From Gemmatimonadales bacterium UBA7835 (lineage in GTDB: Bacteria; Gemmatimonadota; Gemmatimonadetes; Longimicrobiales; Gaopeijiaceae), in assembly GCA_002500925.1 (NCBI GenBank), contig DLTN01000104.1, forward strand, positions 1 through 24,555: a stretch of 24,555 bases of DNA, given 5' to 3'. Positions 21,379 through 24,555 of this stretch are shown here, in pieces. The translations under genes and the position numbers were made by a program. The notes beneath the pieces are model-generated. The model did no database searches. It was not told where the DNA came from and saw only the letters and a list, made by a program, of their open reading frames with translations. Position 1 is the stretch's first letter; each line of letters opens with the position of its first letter.

Positions 21379-22656
21379 ATGATTTCTGTTGGGTTGACTG
21401 GGAGCGTCGCATCTGGGAAGTCGGAGGTTTCGCGTGCGTGGCAAAGAGCTGGCGTCCCGGTCGTTAGTGCAGATGAACTCGCTCGAATTGCGGTGGACCC
21501 CGGTTCGGCCGGCCTCGACGCCGTGGTGGATGCGTTAGGCTCAGGTATTCTGAAGGAGGACGGATCACTCGATCGGGCCCGGGTGCGGAGTATCGTTTTC
21601 CGAGACGATGATGCTCGGAGGTGTCTTGAGGACATCATTCACCCCATCGTGCGACGACATTGGGAGACTTGGGTTCAAGCTCAACAGGCTGAAGGTGCTG
21701 ATCTCATCGTCTCCGAGATTCCCTTACTTTTTGAATCTGGACGAGCCGAAGACTTCGACTGTGTAGTTGTAGTAGATGCCCCTTACGACACTCGTCTTTC
21801 CCGTATGATCGAATTTCGGGGCCTCTCCGAGGACGAGGCTCGCCGGGTTATGACAGCTCAGATGGATGCAAATGAGAAGCGTCAACTGGCCGATATTTTG
21901 ATCCGCAACGAAGGGACACTGGAGCAGCTTGATGAGAAGGCCGGGAGTGTACTAGAGGAACTCCGGAGTCGTTTTGTAGGCCGAAGAATGAAGATCGATA
22001 TGCATATACACACCCTGGGATCGTGGGACTCTTTGTCTGATCCCGAGCGTGTTCTTGAGGTGGCGATGGAGCGCGGTTTTCAGCGTGTAGCGATCACGGA
22101 TCACAACAGGGTACATGTAGCCTTGCGTATGGCAGAGTGTTATCCGGACGTAGTGATTCCCGGTGAAGAGGTTAAGACCGCCGAGGGAATAGACGTCATT
22201 GGCTTGTACCTATGTGAAGAGATCCCTGAGGGAACTCCCGCAGAGGAGACGATTGAGCTTATCCGGTCGCAGGGAGGTATCGTATACCTTCCACATCCAT
22301 ACGCTGCAGGGAAGGGTGGCGGTGGTAAGTATGCGGAGCGACTAGGACAACTATGCGATGTCATCGAGGTATTTAATGCACGGCTCCATAATGCGTCGAT
22401 GAACCGAAAGGCGGAAAATCTGGCACTTCGACATGGTAAGCTGATGGGGGCGGGGTCTGATGCTCACACCATCGGGGAAATAGGAAACGCTTGGGTTGAT
22501 TTACCTTTTCACTTGAACGAGCCGACTGCTTTGCTGGCTGCGCTTGAGGTTGCGAACACAGGTGGCCGGGAAGCCTCAAGGCTGGTTCATCTGGGCTCTG
22601 CCTGGGCGAAGGTCCGAAAAAAGTTCTCGGGCGCCTCAGGTGGCGGCTTAGCCTGA
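21379..22656 (+). CDS. coaE: Dephospho-CoA kinase fused to a PHP-domain phosphoesterase
   Basis: 425 aa. Residues 1-200 are a complete CoaE: P-loop GLTGSVASGKSE (5-16), SADELARIAV, HPIVRRHWE, the EIPLLFESG lid and core motif, CVVVVDAPYDTRLSRM and an IRNEG end. This enzyme adds the 3'-phosphate in the last step of CoA synthesis. Without any stop the frame continues into M204 and a PHP domain with all expected metal ligands: DMHIHT (H209, H211), ITDHNR (D241, H242), PGEEVKT (E263), LPHPYA (H306), IEVFNAR and GSDAHT (D361, H363). PHP proteins of the TrpH/YciV type degrade 3',5'-nucleoside bisphosphates and RNA 5' ends. I know of no such fusion. Internal initiation at ATG 21988 is possible but has no clear ribosome-binding site. 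nrnA is the next gene. Confidence 0.92.
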   Translation: MISVGLTGSVASGKSEVSRAWQRAGVPVVSADELARIAVDPGSAGLDAVVDALGSGILKEDGSLDRARVRSIVFRDDDARRCLEDIIHPIVRRHWETWVQAQQAEGADLIVSEIPLLFESGRAEDFDCVVVVDAPYDTRLSRMIEFRGLSEDEARRVMTAQMDANEKRQLADILIRNEGTLEQLDEKAGSVLEELRSRFVGRRMKIDMHIHTLGSWDSLSDPERVLEVAMERGFQRVAITDHNRVHVALRMAECYPDVVIPGEEVKTAEGIDVIGLYLCEEIPEGTPAEETIELIRSQGGIVYLPHPYAAGKGGGGKYAERLGQLCDVIEVFNARLHNASMNRKAENLALRHGKLMGAGSDAHTIGEIGNAWVDLPFHLNEPTALLAALEVANTGGREASRLVHLGSAWAKVRKKFSGASGGGLA

Positions 22657-22678
22657 TGAGACGGTACCTTTCATACAG

Positions 22679-22696
22679 AGCCGCTTGAGGGCGGCT
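22679..22696 (+). terminator. Hairpin between coaE-PHP and nrnA
   Basis: AGCCGC (22679-22684) and GCGGCT (22691-22696) form a perfect 6-bp GC-rich stem with loop TTGAGG, in the 69-bp gap before nrnA. It is followed by GCACTTCACTTTAGG with only short T runs, so it may cause partial termination or mark an mRNA processing point rather than ending the operon. Confidence 0.4.
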
Positions 22697-22725
22697 GCAC
22701 TTCACTTTAGGGTTAGGAAAACTCC

Positions 22726-23751
22726 TTGAGCTACCGGACGCCATCGCATCGGGCGACGGCGGTCAATCAGGTCCGCAACGCGCTTCTTGCATCACGCAAG
22801 GCGGTGCTGACGACCCATCTCAATGCGGACGGGGATGGTGCGGGTTCGGAGGCTGCTCTTGCAGCATGGCTCCGGGCCAACGGCACAGAAGCCTGGATCA
22901 TCAACCCGACGTCTTTTCCGGATTCGTTTCGGTTCCTTATAGAGCACCAAGACTGGGTAGTCCCCGCTGGATCAGCCCGGGCTCGTGAGCTCTGCGACTC
23001 CGCTGATCTCGCGGTTGTGCTCGACACTGGCGAAGTGCCACGGATTGGGAGAGTCCAAGAGATGATCCGACACCTCCCAGCTGTTGTAATCGATCATCAC
23101 CCGATCGGGGACCGTGCTATCGGGGGAATTTCGCTCCGTGACGTAACCGCGTCAGCGACGGGTGAACTTGTGCACGATATCATCCACGAGTCGAAGGGGC
23201 CGTGGACGAGCCATATGGATGAGGGCATCTATATCGCCATTCTCACAGACACTGGCGGGTTCCGGTTTGACAATGCCACTGCGGGTTGTCACAGGGTGGT
23301 TTCAGAGGTTGTGGAAAGAGGGGTTGATCCGGAGGTGATGTATGAACGCGTCTTTGGGTCTTCGAGGATTCGCCGTTATCGCCTGCTACAGTTCGCGCTG
23401 ACTACTCTTGAACATGATGAGGAGTATGGAGTCTCATGGATGATTGTCCCGCGTGAGCGGTACGAAGAAGTCGGTGCCAGCGCGGAGGATCTAGAGGGAT
23501 TCGTCGATATTCCTCGGTCGATCGAAGGTACAGAGGTCGGACTTCTTTTTAGGATGACTGCCTCCGACGATGTGAAGATCTCTTTTCGATCCAATGGGAA
23601 GGCGGACGTGAACGCTTTGGCTCGAGCCTTCAAGGGCGGTGGGCATGTGAAGGCCTCAGGTGCCGTCGTGACGGGACCAATTGAGGAGGCTGTTCCGAGG
23701 GTCCTCGATGCGGCACGTGAGGCTGTGCAAAAGCTTAGGCGGACTAAGTGA
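22726..23751 (+). CDS. nrnA: DHH/DHHA1 phosphoesterase, NrnA-type oligoribonuclease / pAp phosphatase
   Basis: 341 aa from TTG 22726, with AGGA (22715-22718) seven bases upstream. Motifs of the DHH superfamily are in order: THLNADGDGAGSE (H31, D35, D37), VVLDTGE (D100), the DHH triad VIDHHPIGD (123-125), AILTDTGGFRF (D175), and the DHHA1 end FKGGGHVKASGA (304-307). Length and order match NrnA, which removes nucleotides from short RNAs and dephosphorylates 3'-phosphoadenosine 5'-phosphate (pAp) to AMP. Its position directly after CoaE-PHP, whose CoA product yields pAp when the 4'-phosphopantetheine arm is transferred, is suggestive. It overlaps the next gene by 4 bp (GTGA). Cytoplasmic, manganese-dependent family. 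Confidence 0.93.
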   Translation: MSYRTPSHRATAVNQVRNALLASRKAVLTTHLNADGDGAGSEAALAAWLRANGTEAWIINPTSFPDSFRFLIEHQDWVVPAGSARARELCDSADLAVVLDTGEVPRIGRVQEMIRHLPAVVIDHHPIGDRAIGGISLRDVTASATGELVHDIIHESKGPWTSHMDEGIYIAILTDTGGFRFDNATAGCHRVVSEVVERGVDPEVMYERVFGSSRIRRYRLLQFALTTLEHDEEYGVSWMIVPRERYEEVGASAEDLEGFVDIPRSIEGTEVGLLFRMTASDDVKISFRSNGKADVNALARAFKGGGHVKASGAVVTGPIEEAVPRVLDAAREAVQKLRRTK

Positions 23752-24185
23752 CGAGGCCTCAAGGACTGAGGAAGGATGATCCGGGTGTCCCCGAAGCACT
23801 TCCCCGAATATTGATGAGAGTGCGGGACCGCTTAGACATAGAAACGATTGATAAGCTCTGGATCTTTCAGCCAGTGCGTAGCGGAAGGCGCGAGCAGGGA
23901 CTCGTCGCAGTCAGTACATTTCAGAACGGTCAAGAACGGCGTGTGATGATAACGGTGGCCTATACTGCGGAACACACTGGCAGCGGTGTTTCTGTTGAGC
24001 CAACTTTCACGATGGAAGGTGCAGCTCCGGCTGACATTTTCCCGCCAGTAATGCAGGGGGTTGTGCGACGCTCTGGTGAGGGCGCCGCTGAGCCCAGGGC
24101 AGTAGCGATAAGTGGCTCCGCGTCCAAGTTCGAGGAGCTGCTTTCAGAGTACGATGATGTTTTTATCTCGGCGACAGAACGATGA
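23748..24185 (+). CDS. Conserved-type hypothetical protein between nrnA and a Fur-family gene
   Basis: 145 aa, starting at a GTG that overlaps the nrnA stop and ending in an ATGA overlap with the Fur-family gene, so it is firmly in the operon. I do not recognise a family. There is no signal peptide or membrane segment. The middle contains strands such as DKLWIFQPVRSGRREQGLVA and RRVMITVAYTA, then a Gly/Ser-rich region and a helix KFEELLSEYDDVFIS at the end. The mix of regular strand-like stretches and the tight packing argue for a real small cytoplasmic protein. Its function is unknown. A long open frame on the other strand (23960-24361) is a shadow of this gene and the next. Confidence 0.7.
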   Translation: MTRPQGLRKDDPGVPEALPRILMRVRDRLDIETIDKLWIFQPVRSGRREQGLVAVSTFQNGQERRVMITVAYTAEHTGSGVSVEPTFTMEGAAPADIFPPVMQGVVRRSGEGAAEPRAVAISGSASKFEELLSEYDDVFISATER

Positions 24186-24555
24186 CTGAGACCCATAAAG
24201 GCGTTAGTCCCATCGAAAAGGAAGAGGGTTCCCCTCCCTTTATTCGGCTTTTCAGCAGGTATCTGCGTGACCAGGGTCTTCCGGTGACTTCTCAGCGCGA
24301 AGCTGTAGCGAAGGTTGTATTCACTTCTGAGGAGCACCTCTCGGTGGATGACATCGAGCATGCCTTACGGATGTTAGGGGAGCGCATAGGAAAGGCCACA
24401 ATCTATCGAACCCTCGACCTTCTCGTGCGGAGTCGATTGGTGGAGGAACACGATTTCGGGGAAGGCTTCAAGCGCTATGAACATCGGCTCTCCAACCAAC
24501 CCGTGCACGAGCACCTGATTTGCGTTGAGTGTGCGACGGTTACCGAGTTCAAAAG
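24182..24555 (+). CDS. Fur-family transcriptional regulator (3' end cut by the window)
   Basis: Partial: 124 codons are visible from ATG 24182, and the frame is still open at the window edge. An N-terminal extension of about 20 residues precedes the winged helix: FSRYLRDQGLPVTSQREAVA, HLSVDDIEHALR, then the recognition region GKATIYRTLDLLVRSRLVEE. The hinge RYEHR and the start of the dimerisation domain HEHLICVECATVTEF follow, with H109, H111 and the first zinc Cys pair C114/C117. The full pattern is that of Fur/PerR/Zur. Which metal or signal it senses depends on residues in the missing C-terminus. It overlaps the previous gene by 4 bp (ATGA). A regulator at the end of the coaE-nrnA operon could sense iron, zinc, manganese or peroxide. 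Confidence 0.88.
   Translation, partial: MTETHKGVSPIEKEEGSPPFIRLFSRYLRDQGLPVTSQREAVAKVVFTSEEHLSVDDIEHALRMLGERIGKATIYRTLDLLVRSRLVEEHDFGEGFKRYEHRLSNQPVHEHLICVECATVTEFK

Noticed and set aside
23960..24361. 133-codon minus-strand frame across the hypothetical/Fur junction
   Set aside because: It is antisense to two overlapping plus-strand genes with recognisable or operon-supported frames.

Overview
The window looks like a stretch of Gram-negative bacterial chromosome of moderate-to-high GC content. The gene set (two exported beta-barrel proteins, an NHL lipoprotein, a TonB-like protein, a DUF2723/GT117 membrane glycosyltransferase, a fused branched-chain keto-acid dehydrogenase E1, several exported hydrolases and an exported RidA) suggests an uncultured Gemmatimonadota-like or related FCB-group organism. 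This is inferred from gene content only. I saw no rRNA, tRNA, CRISPR array, insertion sequence, integrase or phage gene. Gene density is high, and the strand changes often.

Layout. Bases 1-5241: an exported amidohydrolase (-), a family III CoA-transferase (+) preceded by a possible 31-codon leader ORF, then a minus-strand pair in which a solitary RnfD/NqrB-like membrane protein with a Cys-rich Sel1-like tail overlaps a membrane-anchored SUMF1/FGE-fold protein lacking the catalytic cysteines. Bases 5411-8864: an NHL beta-propeller lipoprotein and an exported LolA-like protein (+), a short protein with a TonB-type SxxxH anchor but no TonB C-terminal domain (-), and a divergent outer-membrane protein with a His-rich, Cys-bounded loop (+). 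Bases 8937-12298: an exported M19 dipeptidase overlapping a DinB-family gene, an alpha/beta hydrolase (-) and an exported RidA. Bases 12402-16435: a DUF2723 protein overlapping a MoeB/ThiF-rhodanese gene, then a small beta-barrel protein.

Bases 16572-20944 (minus) run in transcription order yyaL (thioredoxin-like/SPATA20 family), a 157-bp interval, then the E1 alpha-beta fusion. The interval is not empty. It begins with an ATG one base after the yyaL stop and ends with a stop that touches the E1 start codon, and removing one A from an AAAA run would make it one continuous 51-aa frame. I read it as a small undescribed gene broken by one base in this sequence, or as a sequencing error.

Bases 21004-24555 (plus) begin with a strong dyad upstream of a conserved-looking 85-aa gene. 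Next come a dephospho-CoA kinase fused to a complete PHP phosphoesterase domain, nrnA (DHH nanoRNase/pAp phosphatase), an unknown 145-aa gene, and a Fur-family regulator cut by the window edge. The last three overlap by 4 bp each. The most interesting functional idea is that the CoaE-PHP fusion plus NrnA links CoA synthesis to disposal of 3',5'-ADP (pAp), the by-product of 4'-phosphopantetheine transfer from CoA. Both families include pAp-hydrolysing members, but the link is inference.
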